64,000 nt of DNA from the NCBI RefSeq assembly GCF_014696825.1, contig NZ_JACJQU010000003.1:1-64000 (forward strand), given 5' to 3'. How positions within the stretch are numbered: the stretch's first letter is position 1; each line of letters begins with the position of its first letter. Below, one piece after another: positions 1 through 8,596 of the stretch. This DNA is from Anabaena sphaerica FACHB-251 (lineage in GTDB: Bacteria; Cyanobacteriota; Cyanobacteriia; Cyanobacteriales; Nostocaceae). The notes under the pieces were generated by a model, which was given only the letters and a program-made list of their open reading frames with translations, was not told where the DNA came from and ran no database searches. Made by a program: the position numbers and the translations under genes.

Positions 1-79
1 CTCCCCTGCTCCCCTGCTCCCCTGCTCCCCTGCTCCCCTGCTCCCCTGCTCCCCTGCTCCCCTGCTCCCCTGCTCCCCT
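1..79. repeat. Tandem octamer repeat (CTCCCCTG)n
   Basis: Nearly ten head-to-tail copies of the 8-bp unit CTCCCCTG fill the left edge of the window, directly after the stop codon of the M50 protease gene (minus strand). The array may continue outside the window. Most tandem repeats elsewhere in the window are heptamers, so the 8-bp period is unusual here. Confidence 0.95.
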
Positions 80-85
80 ACCTCC

Positions 86-1678
86 TTACCCTATTCCCAA
101 CTTTCCAGCTAAAGCGGGGGTAAGGGGTAAAAGAGTGCTAATCATCAAAAATAGAGCCAAAAGACCCAAAGCGGCTCTTGCGTCATCGGGTTCTGTGACT
201 TCATTCAAACTGGGGCGTTCTGCATCACGTTGTAAAAAGAAAATCACAATTGCCCAATACATAGCTAGAGTATTACCCAAAGACACCAACGCCAGCAAAA
301 TTAAAGTCGCAATTGTCGCCCTTCCTGCGGTTTTGCGGCCATAAATTGCTTGGACAATGCGCCCCCCGTCTAATTGTCCAGCGGGCATTAAGTTTAAAGC
401 TGTGATCACCAATCCTAGCCAACCAATGATCACTAGAGGATGGACATTTACCAAAGGCGCTTGTAGAGACGAACCCAGCACAACTCGCGCCAAACTGCCT
501 ACTAAAATCGAACCTTGAAAAAACTTATTTGGCAATTGAAATAAACTGCCTGGGTGGGAAATTAGCAACCCTGTCACCAGCATAATCAAAGAAACGATAC
601 CGCCAAAAGCTGGACCTGCCAAAGCAATATCAAATAACGCCTTGCGGTTAGGTAATAGAGACTCAAAACGGGTAATTGCACCAAAAGAGCCAATCTGCAC
701 AGCTGGTAGGAAAAAAGGCCAACTCAGGCGGACTTGATGCTTTTGTGCCAATAACCAATGACCAATTTCGTGAGCTATCAAAATTGTCAAGATTCCCAAG
801 CCGATAGGCAAAGCTTCATAAACTCGTGATGGGTTGGAGAATAAATCAAAATTCAGTAATAAACCTGCTGCTTCTAAATTGGTGGCGATAGTTGCTACTA
901 GTAGGATTACCGCAAAGACCTTTTGCGGTAACTGCAAAGGTCTTGGGTCAGTGCGACTAGGCAGAACAATCATCACCGGTTTACCGTCTGTGTTTTCCAC
1001 TAAAAACAGGCGATATTTATCACCTAAACGGTTTTGCAAACTTTTGGTGAGACGGTTGTGAACTTCCTCCGGTTCTCCCCGCAAATTACCTTTGAAAATT
1101 GCTCCCTCTTGATAAGGGATAGTTTCCGTGGCAAAAAATGTGTCAATACCGAAAATACCTTTGATGGTATTTAAATCTTCTTCCGGTATTGTTATGGCCT
1201 CCACTTTCACTTCTGCAACCACTGGTAGTTGCTTGGCATCTGCGGGGGTAGTTACTGCTTCTGAAGCTTGGTTAGCAAGTCTTGCCGTTGCCCGTTGCTT
1301 GAGAATCGCATCTTGGCCAGCTTGGCGCAACTGTCTACCTAAGAAGATGTATATCCCAGTTGAAAGCACAAGCAATAACAATATACCTGCTATATTGATA
1401 TAAATTCCAGCAGCAAACAAGCCAAAGAACAGCAGCCAGGGAGCCATTAATACTACAGACTGTAACCAGGCTAAGATACCCAGCTTACCAAAAGGTCTGG
1501 CGCGATAAAAGCCCCAACCCAAAATGGCGAAAGCGACCAGCACAACAGCCGCAATTATAGGAGTTTCTGATGAAGTTAACATCGCTAAACCTTTGTTATT
1601 GAGATCAAGCCAGAACAAGTCCGGTTTTATAGATACATTAGTAACTGTATTGTAAAACTTCGCCCAATCCATAGACAA
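86..1678 (-). CDS. Site-2 protease family (M50) membrane metalloprotease
   Basis: This 530-residue integral membrane protein should be an intramembrane zinc metalloprotease of the S2P/M50 family, the cyanobacterial relatives of plastid EGY proteins. Visible signs are the HEIGH zinc motif (HExxH) near residue 300 inside a hydrophobic segment, and the second conserved motif LMPAGQLDGGR near residue 432, whose Asp should complete the zinc site. Several further hydrophobic helices lie at the N-terminus (about residues 40-130) and C-terminus. A soluble region at about 150-250 precedes the protease core, as in EGY-type members. Length fits the family. The substrate cannot be told from sequence. The gene stands alone and is divergent from the RND efflux genes across a 343-bp gap. 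Confidence 0.9.
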   Translation of the reverse strand: MSMDWAKFYNTVTNVSIKPDLFWLDLNNKGLAMLTSSETPIIAAVVLVAFAILGWGFYRARPFGKLGILAWLQSVVLMAPWLLFFGLFAAGIYINIAGILLLLVLSTGIYIFLGRQLRQAGQDAILKQRATARLANQASEAVTTPADAKQLPVVAEVKVEAITIPEEDLNTIKGIFGIDTFFATETIPYQEGAIFKGNLRGEPEEVHNRLTKSLQNRLGDKYRLFLVENTDGKPVMIVLPSRTDPRPLQLPQKVFAVILLVATIATNLEAAGLLLNFDLFSNPSRVYEALPIGLGILTILIAHEIGHWLLAQKHQVRLSWPFFLPAVQIGSFGAITRFESLLPNRKALFDIALAGPAFGGIVSLIMLVTGLLISHPGSLFQLPNKFFQGSILVGSLARVVLGSSLQAPLVNVHPLVIIGWLGLVITALNLMPAGQLDGGRIVQAIYGRKTAGRATIATLILLALVSLGNTLAMYWAIVIFFLQRDAERPSLNEVTEPDDARAALGLLALFLMISTLLPLTPALAGKLGIG

Positions 1679-2021
1679 ATATTGCCATCTATAACGTGGT
1701 TCTAGGAAAATGTTGTATCAGCGAGAAATTTAGCTTGTGAAGCTTAATCTTTCGGTAGATTGTCAAAAATTCTTGCTCCTGTATACTTGGTGAAGCAGAC
1801 AAATAATTTTTGTGGTTGCATCATGCTAAGTGCGTAATTTTAACATTCCATAGATTGAATTCGGATCAAGTTTTACAGAATATTGCAGGTACATGAGGTA
1901 GAAAATTTGATGGCGTAACCGCCCACCGGAGGCGATCGCAAAGCTCTGCCACACTCATGCTTTTACATCTGATTCCTTGAATTCTGATCTCATTATTTGT
2001 TTATTAACTTCCGTATAACTT
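1679..2021. other. Divergent intergenic region
   Basis: This 343-bp gap separates the divergent M50 protease and RND adaptor genes and should carry both promoters. It contains a HIP1 octamer (GCGATCGC) near 1934. I see no ORF, RNA gene or clear operator in it. Confidence 0.6.
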
Positions 2022-3335
2022 ATGACATCTCCTGAGCCGCAAACTGATTTTGAAGAAATCCCCCAGTCTTCATTTAAGCCACCTCCGACATCCCGACGGT
2101 GGCTTCGTTTATTGTTGGCTGTAGTACTCATAATTGGAGGTGGAACAGCTATAACTTGGCGTTTACTTACTCCTAACAACCCACCAGCAGCGGCTAATGC
2201 TCAACTTCCAGCCGTAAAAGTCAAACTCTCAGCAGTGCAAACAGGCACAGTTGAGGATAGTACAGAGTTTATAGCCACTCTAGAATCTAGGCGTTCAGTC
2301 AATCTCCAACCCAGAGTTCAAGGTCAAGTTACCCAAATATTCGTTAGGTCAGGAGATCTAGTTACGGCTGGTGCAGCAATTATACAAATAGACGCTAGAC
2401 AGCAACAAGCCGCAGTTAATAGTTTATCTGCTGCTGCTCAAGTATCAAAAGCACAGTTAGCAAACGCTCGTGCTACGCTCAAATCTTTGGCAGCAGAAAG
2501 GTTAGGTAAAGTAGCTAATGTGCAGTTGAACCAACAAGAGTATAAACGCTATTCTGATTTAACTGATCAAGGGGCTGTATCTCGCCAAACTAAAGATTTA
2601 TATGCTAACAAGCTGGCTACAGCTAAAGCAGAACTTGGGGCTATAGATTCCCGGATTCAAGCCCAAAAAGCCACTATATCCCAGGCTGAAAAATCTTTAG
2701 AGCAGGCTGATGCCAATATCAGACAACAACAAGTCCAACTTCAGTATTACAAAATTACTGCTCCCTTTAGCGGTACGGTAGGTAATATACCTGTAAAAGT
2801 AGGTGATTTCGTTAGTAATTCTACTCCACTAGCTACTATTACTCAAAATCGACCTTTAGAGGTCAATATCCCTGTGCCACTGGAACGAGGACCTCAATTG
2901 CGCCAGGGATTACCAGTAGAATTAATTAACGCCCAAGGTCAAAGTTTAACTACTACCAAAGTATTTTTTGTCTCTCCTAATATTACTAATAATTCCCAAT
3001 CAATACTGGTCAAGGCACTGTATGATAACTCCGCCGGTCAGCTGCGGGCAGATCAGTTAATTCGCGCCAGAGTGATTTGGGATCAGGGTTCTGGAGTCTT
3101 AATTCCCACCACAGCAGTATCTCGCATTGCGGGAGAAAATTTTGTATTTGTAGCTCAAACAGAAACATCTCCTGAAGGTAATTCTCAATTAATAGCCAAA
3201 CAAAAGCGAGTGAAGTTAGGCAATATCAAGGGTAATGATTACCAAGTAATTGAAGGTTTGAAAGCAGATGAAAAACTAATCATCTCAGGTGTACAAAATC
3301 TCCGAGATGGCTTACCGATAATTCCTGAAAATTAG
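2022..3335 (+). CDS. RND efflux system periplasmic adaptor subunit (MFP/HlyD family)
   Basis: This 437-residue membrane-fusion protein should link the RND pump encoded just downstream to an outer-membrane channel. A short cytoplasmic N-terminus is followed by one membrane anchor at about residues 27-48. Next come a biotinyl-lipoyl-like half (VNLQPRVQGQVTQIFVRSGD, about 92-111), an Ala/Gln-rich alpha-helical hairpin (about 130-235), the second lipoyl half (YYKITAPFSGTVGNIPVKVG) and a beta-barrel/membrane-proximal region. This order is typical of AcrA/MexA proteins. The gap to the permease gene is about 97 bp and is filled by heptamer repeats, so co-transcription is likely. No TolC-like gene is in the window. 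Confidence 0.92.
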   Translation: MTSPEPQTDFEEIPQSSFKPPPTSRRWLRLLLAVVLIIGGGTAITWRLLTPNNPPAAANAQLPAVKVKLSAVQTGTVEDSTEFIATLESRRSVNLQPRVQGQVTQIFVRSGDLVTAGAAIIQIDARQQQAAVNSLSAAAQVSKAQLANARATLKSLAAERLGKVANVQLNQQEYKRYSDLTDQGAVSRQTKDLYANKLATAKAELGAIDSRIQAQKATISQAEKSLEQADANIRQQQVQLQYYKITAPFSGTVGNIPVKVGDFVSNSTPLATITQNRPLEVNIPVPLERGPQLRQGLPVELINAQGQSLTTTKVFFVSPNITNNSQSILVKALYDNSAGQLRADQLIRARVIWDQGSGVLIPTTAVSRIAGENFVFVAQTETSPEGNSQLIAKQKRVKLGNIKGNDYQVIEGLKADEKLIISGVQNLRDGLPIIPEN

Positions 3336-3424
3336 GTGACAGGTGACAGGTGATAGAAAGAAATTTACCAATTACCAATTACCAATTACCAATTACCAAT
3401 TACCAATTACCAATTACCAATTAC
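3335..3424. repeat. Two heptameric tandem repeats, (GGTGACA)n and (CCAATTA)n
   Basis: Three copies of GGTGACA/GGTGATA at 3335-3355 are followed by about eight copies of the heptamer CCAATTA at 3364-3424. These are short tandemly repeated repetitive (STRR) sequences as known from heterocystous cyanobacteria. The array lies between the RND adaptor and permease genes and is open in the permease frame, which creates a false N-terminal extension rich in NYQLPIT. Confidence 0.93.
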
Positions 3425-3432
3425 CCAAATTC

Positions 3433-6400
3433 ATGTTTGTTGATTTCTTTATTAAGCGACCTGTATTTACCAGTGTCTGCGCGATTATCATTTTGCTGGT
3501 AGGAGTAATTAGTATTCCGACTTTACCCACAGCACAATATCCAGAGATTAGTCCGACTCAGATTATTGTCACTTCTAACTATGTTGGTGCTAGTGCAGAA
3601 GTGGTAGAAAGCACTGTCACCTCTATTTTAGAACGTCAGATTAATGGTGTCGAAGGCATTAAATATATGACTTCGAGCAGTAGTAATGATGGCACTAGCA
3701 CCATTACAGTTACATTTGATGCTTCACGTGATAAAGATATTGCCGCAGTTGATGTCCAAAACCGTGTTTCTTTGGCAGAACCACAATTACCAGAGGCAGT
3801 AAAACAAACGGGAGTAACTGTTAACAAGCAGTCTAATAATATTTTGTTAGGGATGGGTTTGTATAGTGAGAATAAAGAGTTTGATAATGTATTTTTAAGT
3901 AATTACGCTGATTTGTATATTGCTGATGCTCTCAAACGTCTTAAAGGTGTGAGTGAGGCGCGAGTTTTTGGTGAACGTCGTTATGCGATGCGTCTCTGGC
4001 TTGATCCCAATAAATTGGCTAGTCGCAATTTAACCACTGATGATGTAGTTGATGCTCTCAATGAGCAAAATTTACAGGTAGGTGTGGGGCAAATTGGACA
4101 ACAACCAGCCCCAGATGGTCAGATGTATCAAATTGACTTGAGGGCAGTAAGTAGGCTGACAGAACCGCAGGAATTTGACAATTTAGTCATTAAAACGGCG
4201 GCTGATGGTAGTTTGATTAAATTGAAAGATGTAGGTAGAGCAGAACTTGGCGCTCAAAACTATAGCTCATTTCTGAGATTTAAGGGCAAAGAAGGTGTAG
4301 GTATAGGTATATTTCCCACACCGGGAAGTAATGTTTTGGACGTTGCCAGGGCTATTAAAAAGGAGATGGCACGACTTTCCCTAAGCTTTCCACCAGGGAT
4401 GAAATATGACGTTGCATTTGATACGACAACCATTGTGGAAGGTTCTTTAAAAGAAGTAGTGAAAACTCTTGTAGAAGCCATCGCTCTGGTTATTCTGGTA
4501 ATTTTTATCTTCTTACAAGATTGGCGCACTACTTTAATTCCTGTCATCACTATTCCCCTATCTTTAATTGGTACTTTTGCTTTCGTTAAAGCCTTTGATT
4601 TTTCCATCAATACTTTAACCATGTTTGGTTTAACCCTAGCCACAGGGATGGTAGTTGATGACGCAATTATTGTTGTGGAAAATATCTCCCGTTTAATTCA
4701 AGAAGAAAATCTCTCTCCCCACAAAGCTGCTTCTGTAGCTATGGCTGAACTGACAGGGGCGGTAATTGCAACTTCTTTGGTATTAATGGCTGTGTTTGTA
4801 CCTGTGGCTTTTTTCCCTGGTTCAACTGGTCAAATTTATAAACAATTTGCTCTGACAATTGCTTTTTCTATCACGATTTCTACTTTTTTAGCCTTGACTC
4901 TCACACCTTCTCTGTGTGCATTGTTGTTACGTCAAAGTCGTCCTCCCGGTGGTATTTTTGGCTTCATTTTTGGGATGATCAATGGTTTTTTAGAAGCCAT
5001 GCGGCGGGGATATCAGCAAGTTTTGATCTTGTTGACAAGAATCAAAGCCATTGTTTTAGTTGTCTTTATAGCCTTAATTGGGTTTACGGGTTGGCTTTAT
5101 TTGAATGTCCCAACATCATTTCTTCCTGATGAAGACCAAGGTTATTTCATCACCATTATTCAAGCTCCAGAAGGTTCTTCACTTCAATACACGAGTAAGG
5201 TCATGAGTGAAGTGGAAACGGAAATCCTAAAATTACCAGAAGTTACAGGAACTTTTGCTATTGGTGGTTTTAGTTTTAGCGGTAATAGTGCTAATGGCGG
5301 TGTAATTTTCAGTACCCTTAAATCTTGGGATGAACGGAAAAAACCTAATCAGTCAGTACAGGCTATTATTGGTCAGCTAAGACAAAGATTTTTCAACATT
5401 ACGGAAGCTAGTGTTTTTCCAGTTAACCCCCCGGCAATTAGCGGTTTAGGTAGTTTTAGTGGTTTCCAGTTTCAGTTACAAGATGTAGCTGGAACGAATA
5501 GTTTAAATTCTATGTTGGGAGTTGTCGGTCAATTTATGATGCGGGGTAATCAAACTCCTGGACTGCAAGCTGTATTTAGCACTTTTAAAGCGAATACACC
5601 GCAAATTCTAATTGAGGTAGACCGCAATAAAGCTAAATCTCTCCAGGTTTCCATTGACGATATTTTTAGAACTCTGCAAACTTATGTAGGTTCAAGATAT
5701 GTCAATGATTTTAATTTTCTCTCACGCAACTATCGGGTATATATTCAAGCTGATTCTCAATTTCGTGCTAACCCCAATGATATCAATTCCTTGTATGTGC
5801 GTTCGGAAAATGACCAGATGATTCCTTTGAGTAGTTTGGTGAAATTGACTCCTACTACTGGAGCGCAAACTATTAATCATTACAACTTATTTCGCTCTAT
5901 TGAAATTAATGGTTCTCCTGCTCCTGGTTTTAGTTCTGGACAAGCAACCGCAGCTATGGAGAAACTAGCTAAGGAGATTATACCCACAAGCATGGGTTAT
6001 GAATGGTCGGGTATTGTGGCTGAGGAAAAAGAGTCTGGTGGACAAGCACCAATAATTTTTGGGTTGGGTTTAATTTTCGTGTTTTTGGTGTTAGCTGCTC
6101 AGTATGAAAACTATGTTGATCCTTTAATTATTTTGCTCTCTGTTCCTTTGGCTATTATGGGGGCTTTAGCATCGCAATCTTTACGGGGTTTAAGTAATGA
6201 TGTATTTTGCCAAGTAGGGTTGGTGATGTTAATTGGTTTAGCAAGTAAAAACGCGATTTTGATTGTAGAATTTGCTAACCAGTTACGGGAACAACAAGGT
6301 TTATCAATTACTAAAGCTGCTGTTGAAGCTGCACAAGGTCGTTTACGTCCAATTTTGATGACTGCTATTTCTACTCTGTTGGGTATTTTTCCTTTAGCAG

Positions 6401-6552
6401 TGGCTACTGGTGCTGGTGCTGGTAGTCGTCAATCTTTGGGTACTGCGGTGTTTGGTGGTATGTTTGTGGCGACTTTTTTAAGTTTGTTTATTGTGCCAAT
6501 TCTGTATATAATCATTGGTAAAATTCGTGAGGGTTTGCGACCTGTTCATTGA
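3433..6552 (+). CDS. RND multidrug efflux permease, HAE1 family (AcrB/MexB-like)
   Basis: This 1039-residue proton-driven inner-membrane pump would export hydrophobic or amphiphilic compounds with the adaptor encoded upstream. It begins with the hallmark MFVDFFIKRPVF. TM4 carries the paired aspartates of the proton relay (GMVVDDAIIVVENISR). The two large periplasmic loops and 12 hydrophobic segments of the family are present, and the length is normal. I place the start at the ATG at 3433, although the frame stays open back to 3343. The extra 30 residues are translated heptamer repeat, and AcrB-type proteins begin with M-x-x-F-F-I-x-R-P. No good Shine-Dalgarno sequence is visible. Specificity is unknown. 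Confidence 0.95.
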   Translation: MFVDFFIKRPVFTSVCAIIILLVGVISIPTLPTAQYPEISPTQIIVTSNYVGASAEVVESTVTSILERQINGVEGIKYMTSSSSNDGTSTITVTFDASRDKDIAAVDVQNRVSLAEPQLPEAVKQTGVTVNKQSNNILLGMGLYSENKEFDNVFLSNYADLYIADALKRLKGVSEARVFGERRYAMRLWLDPNKLASRNLTTDDVVDALNEQNLQVGVGQIGQQPAPDGQMYQIDLRAVSRLTEPQEFDNLVIKTAADGSLIKLKDVGRAELGAQNYSSFLRFKGKEGVGIGIFPTPGSNVLDVARAIKKEMARLSLSFPPGMKYDVAFDTTTIVEGSLKEVVKTLVEAIALVILVIFIFLQDWRTTLIPVITIPLSLIGTFAFVKAFDFSINTLTMFGLTLATGMVVDDAIIVVENISRLIQEENLSPHKAASVAMAELTGAVIATSLVLMAVFVPVAFFPGSTGQIYKQFALTIAFSITISTFLALTLTPSLCALLLRQSRPPGGIFGFIFGMINGFLEAMRRGYQQVLILLTRIKAIVLVVFIALIGFTGWLYLNVPTSFLPDEDQGYFITIIQAPEGSSLQYTSKVMSEVETEILKLPEVTGTFAIGGFSFSGNSANGGVIFSTLKSWDERKKPNQSVQAIIGQLRQRFFNITEASVFPVNPPAISGLGSFSGFQFQLQDVAGTNSLNSMLGVVGQFMMRGNQTPGLQAVFSTFKANTPQILIEVDRNKAKSLQVSIDDIFRTLQTYVGSRYVNDFNFLSRNYRVYIQADSQFRANPNDINSLYVRSENDQMIPLSSLVKLTPTTGAQTINHYNLFRSIEINGSPAPGFSSGQATAAMEKLAKEIIPTSMGYEWSGIVAEEKESGGQAPIIFGLGLIFVFLVLAAQYENYVDPLIILLSVPLAIMGALASQSLRGLSNDVFCQVGLVMLIGLASKNAILIVEFANQLREQQGLSITKAAVEAAQGRLRPILMTAISTLLGIFPLAVATGAGAGSRQSLGTAVFGGMFVATFLSLFIVPILYIIIGKIREGLRPVH

Positions 6553-6811
6553 TGATTTTGTCTGAATCAGGATACCCTTTGGGAAGTCAAAAGTAAAATG
6601 TCAAAAAGTTAGAATTTTTTTGTCTGAATCAGGATAACCAGGATTATAGGATTTACAGGATTGTAATTTGATGATTTATAGATGAGATTCATATATTTAT
6701 TCTTACATCTCACTTCATAAATATTCACTTTTATCTATACTAATCATCAATAACTAACCAATAATCAAACAATCACATCCTGTACATCCTTAAATCCTGG
6801 ACATCCTGATA
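6553..6811. repeat. Long imperfect inverted-repeat block, copy 1
   Basis: The block begins with TTTTGTCTGAATCAGGATA and runs through CCAGGATTATAGGATTTACA. It ends with the reverse-complementary arm CATCCTTAAATCCTGGACAT before CCTGAT. The arms can fold into a long imperfect hairpin around an AT-rich centre. Closely related blocks lie before the second and third FGE-domain genes, and a half-copy follows the third. The left arm also occurs once more at 6560-6574. The block lacks any ORF. Confidence 0.85.
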
Positions 6812-6837
6812 TGGCTAACGCCACGCTTCGCTATCAG
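6811..6837 (+). mobile_element. Very small dispersed element (SDR-like), copy A
   Basis: ATGGCTAACGCCACGCTTCG plus CTATC interrupts the repeat block exactly where the sister copies near 8490 and 9957 read CATCCTGATTCTGACA without a break. It is therefore a ~25-bp insertion with a visible empty site. Related sequences occur at 49038-49062 (opposite strand) and 60674-60702. This matches the small dispersed repeats described in Nostoc-type genomes. Confidence 0.65.
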
Positions 6838-6844
6838 ACAATAA

Positions 6845-6867
6845 TATGCTGTTTTTAATACAGCATA
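6845..6867 (+). promoter_or_regulatory. Palindrome upstream of FGE-domain gene 1
   Basis: TATGCTGT and ACAGCATA form a perfect 8-bp inverted repeat with a 7-nt spacer, 25 bp upstream of the start codon. The same site with a shorter 6-bp stem (TATGCT/AGCATA) precedes the second (8561-8583) and third (10035-10057) paralogue. It could be an operator or a promoter-proximal hairpin. The protein that would bind it is unknown. Confidence 0.45.
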
Positions 6868-6891
6868 CATGAAACCAACCATTAACGAATC

Positions 6892-8025
6892 ATGAATAAT
6901 CCACAACAACCGCGAGAATACGATGCTGTCCTTGGTGGTAATAGTCCATCAATGGAAAATACTGCGGTTTTAGGTGGAATTGAAGGGGTAAAATTGCGGT
7001 TACAAAATCCAGATTTAAATGTGAGAATTGCTGCACTGGAGCAAGCATTGAATTATGGAGAACAGGGTTTAGATTTAGTGATTGAAGGTTTAAAAGATGA
7101 ATCTGGGGATATTCAAAATGCGGCTTATTTAATATTAAATAAAAGAACAGAATCAAGAATTAAGCAACTATTACAAAAGCCTAATCACGAAGGTTTAAAA
7201 CTAGAACAAATAGAAGTAGTTACAATCAACAAATTTGGCGAAATTATTCAGCGTCAGCCGCGTGTAGCTAGATATTTTATAGAAGATTTGGGTGATGGTG
7301 TGAAATTGGAAATGGCTGCAATTCCGGGTGGTAGTTTTATGATGGGTTCACCAGAAAATGAAGAGGGAAGAAGTGATTCAGAAAGTCCCCAACATCAAGT
7401 TACAGTTCCTAGTTTTTTTATGGGAAAATATCCAATAACACAGGCACAATATCAAGTTATTATGGGAGAAAATGATTCCAGTTTCAAAGGTGATAATCGT
7501 CCCGTTGAACAAGTTGATTGGATTAATGCGGTGGCATTCTGTGAAAAGTTGAGCCAAAAAATCGGAAAACCCTACAGACTGCCAAGTGAAGCCGAATGGG
7601 AATATGCTTGTAGAGCGGGAACCACTACACCATTTCACTTTGGAGAGACGATGACAATAGATTTAGCTAACTATTGGCCTCGCTTGACTAATCCCGATGG
7701 GGTTAAAGATGAAACAACAGTAGTAGGCAGCTTTGGAATAGCTAACAATTTTGGATTGTATGATATGCACGGCAATCTATGCGAATGGTGTCAAGATAGG
7801 TGGCATAATGACTATGAAAATGCGCCTACAGATGGAAGCGCATGGGTTGATAAAACATGGCTTGAGATTGCACGGCGTATTGATATCAGGGTGGTGCGCG
7901 GTGGTTCCTGGAACAACAATCCTGAAAACTGCCGTTCTGCCTACCGTATCCAACTCCACCACGATTTCAGGAGTATGGATGTCGGTTTTCGTGTTGTTTG
8001 TAGTAGCACGATGAGGACTTACTAG
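6892..8025 (+). CDS. HEAT-like/FGE-sulfatase domain protein 1, candidate DGR target
   Basis: This 377-residue protein has no signal peptide. Residues ~25-110 form a helical HEAT-like module (GVKLRLQNPDLNVRIAALEQ) common in cyanobacterial modular proteins. Residues ~141-372 are an FGE-sulfatase/SUMF1 domain (PGGSFMMGSPENE, YRLPSEAEWEYACRAGT, GLYDMHGNLCEWCQD, VRGGSW, CRSAYR, GFRVVCS). The active-site cysteine pair of true formylglycine-generating enzymes is not evident, so a binding role on the C-type-lectin-like fold is more likely than catalysis. The C-terminal segment (DNA ~7894-8020) has NNN and scrambled codons ending in C or T, as in variable regions of diversity-generating retroelements. 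An 8-codon ORF (ATG at 6869) overlaps the start as ATGA. First of three tandem paralogues. Confidence 0.85.
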   Translation: MNNPQQPREYDAVLGGNSPSMENTAVLGGIEGVKLRLQNPDLNVRIAALEQALNYGEQGLDLVIEGLKDESGDIQNAAYLILNKRTESRIKQLLQKPNHEGLKLEQIEVVTINKFGEIIQRQPRVARYFIEDLGDGVKLEMAAIPGGSFMMGSPENEEGRSDSESPQHQVTVPSFFMGKYPITQAQYQVIMGENDSSFKGDNRPVEQVDWINAVAFCEKLSQKIGKPYRLPSEAEWEYACRAGTTTPFHFGETMTIDLANYWPRLTNPDGVKDETTVVGSFGIANNFGLYDMHGNLCEWCQDRWHNDYENAPTDGSAWVDKTWLEIARRIDIRVVRGGSWNNNPENCRSAYRIQLHHDFRSMDVGFRVVCSSTMRTY

Positions 8026-8071
8026 CTCTTTGTACTCTTACTCTTCTTTACCTTCACCATAGGCGATAATT

Positions 8072-8556
8072 TTTTGTCTGAATCAGGATAAGTAAGTGGG
8101 CGTTAAAAATTGTCGTTATGACAAGGGAACAGGGAACAGGGAACAGGGAACGGGGAAGAGGGTTTTGGTGAATTTACTTTTTGTTACATACTTCGGTTTT
8201 TTCCCGCCGACTTACTTACCCAGGATTAAAGGATTTACAGGATGATTATTTGATGATTACTAGACGTGAATGATGTATTGATTATTACGGTAATTTCAGA
8301 AAAATTAACCTTTTGTCTGAATCAGGATAACCAGGATTAAAGGATTAACAAGATGATTATTTGATAATTACTAGACGTGAATAATGTATTGATTGTTACA
8401 GAAATTTCAGAAAAATTAACCTTTCTCCATACTAATCATCAACACCTAACCAATAATTAAACAATCACATCCTGGACATCCTGATTCTGACAAATGTAAA
8501 ATTTTGACTTTTGACTTTTGACTTTTGACTTCCCGAAGGGTGTCCTGATTCTGACA
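8072..8556. repeat. Long inverted-repeat block, copy 2, interrupted and partly duplicated
   Basis: This is the same block as at 6553. Its left arm (TTTTTGTCTGAATCAGGATA) at 8072-8090 is split by a TA-flanked insertion and resumes at 8219. A second left arm starts at 8312, and the right arm (ATCCTGGACATCCTGATTC) is near 8469. Four TTTTGAC heptamers (about 8503-8531) and a second right-arm end at 8541-8556 complete it. It fills nearly the whole 571-bp gap between FGE-domain genes 1 and 2, and no ORF is seen. Confidence 0.82.
8089..8218. mobile_element. MITE-like element with TA flanks inside the repeat block
   Basis: Terminal inverted repeats AAGTAAGTGGGCG (8090-8102) and CGCCGACTTACTT (8205-8217) differ at one position. 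The element splits the block sequence GGATA/CCAGGATT, which is continuous in the sister copies. The dinucleotide TA occurs at both junctions, the target duplication of IS630/Tc1-mariner elements. The interior holds about four GGGAACA heptamers and no ORF. A relative with the same left end is at 15805-15946. Confidence 0.65.
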
Positions 8557-8560
8557 ATAA

Positions 8561-8583
8561 TATGCTATTTTATATACAGCATA
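8561..8583 (+). promoter_or_regulatory. Palindrome upstream of FGE-domain gene 2
   Basis: TATGCT and AGCATA form a 6-bp inverted repeat in the position of the 8-bp palindrome before gene 1. It sits 13-35 bp upstream of the start codon. A common operator or promoter element for the three paralogues is an inference. Confidence 0.4.
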
Positions 8584-8596
8584 CATGAAACCAATC

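Noticed and set aside
1-79. Possible CRISPR-like array
   Set aside because: It is a continuous octamer repeat without spacers; the heptamer arrays elsewhere are likewise spacer-free.
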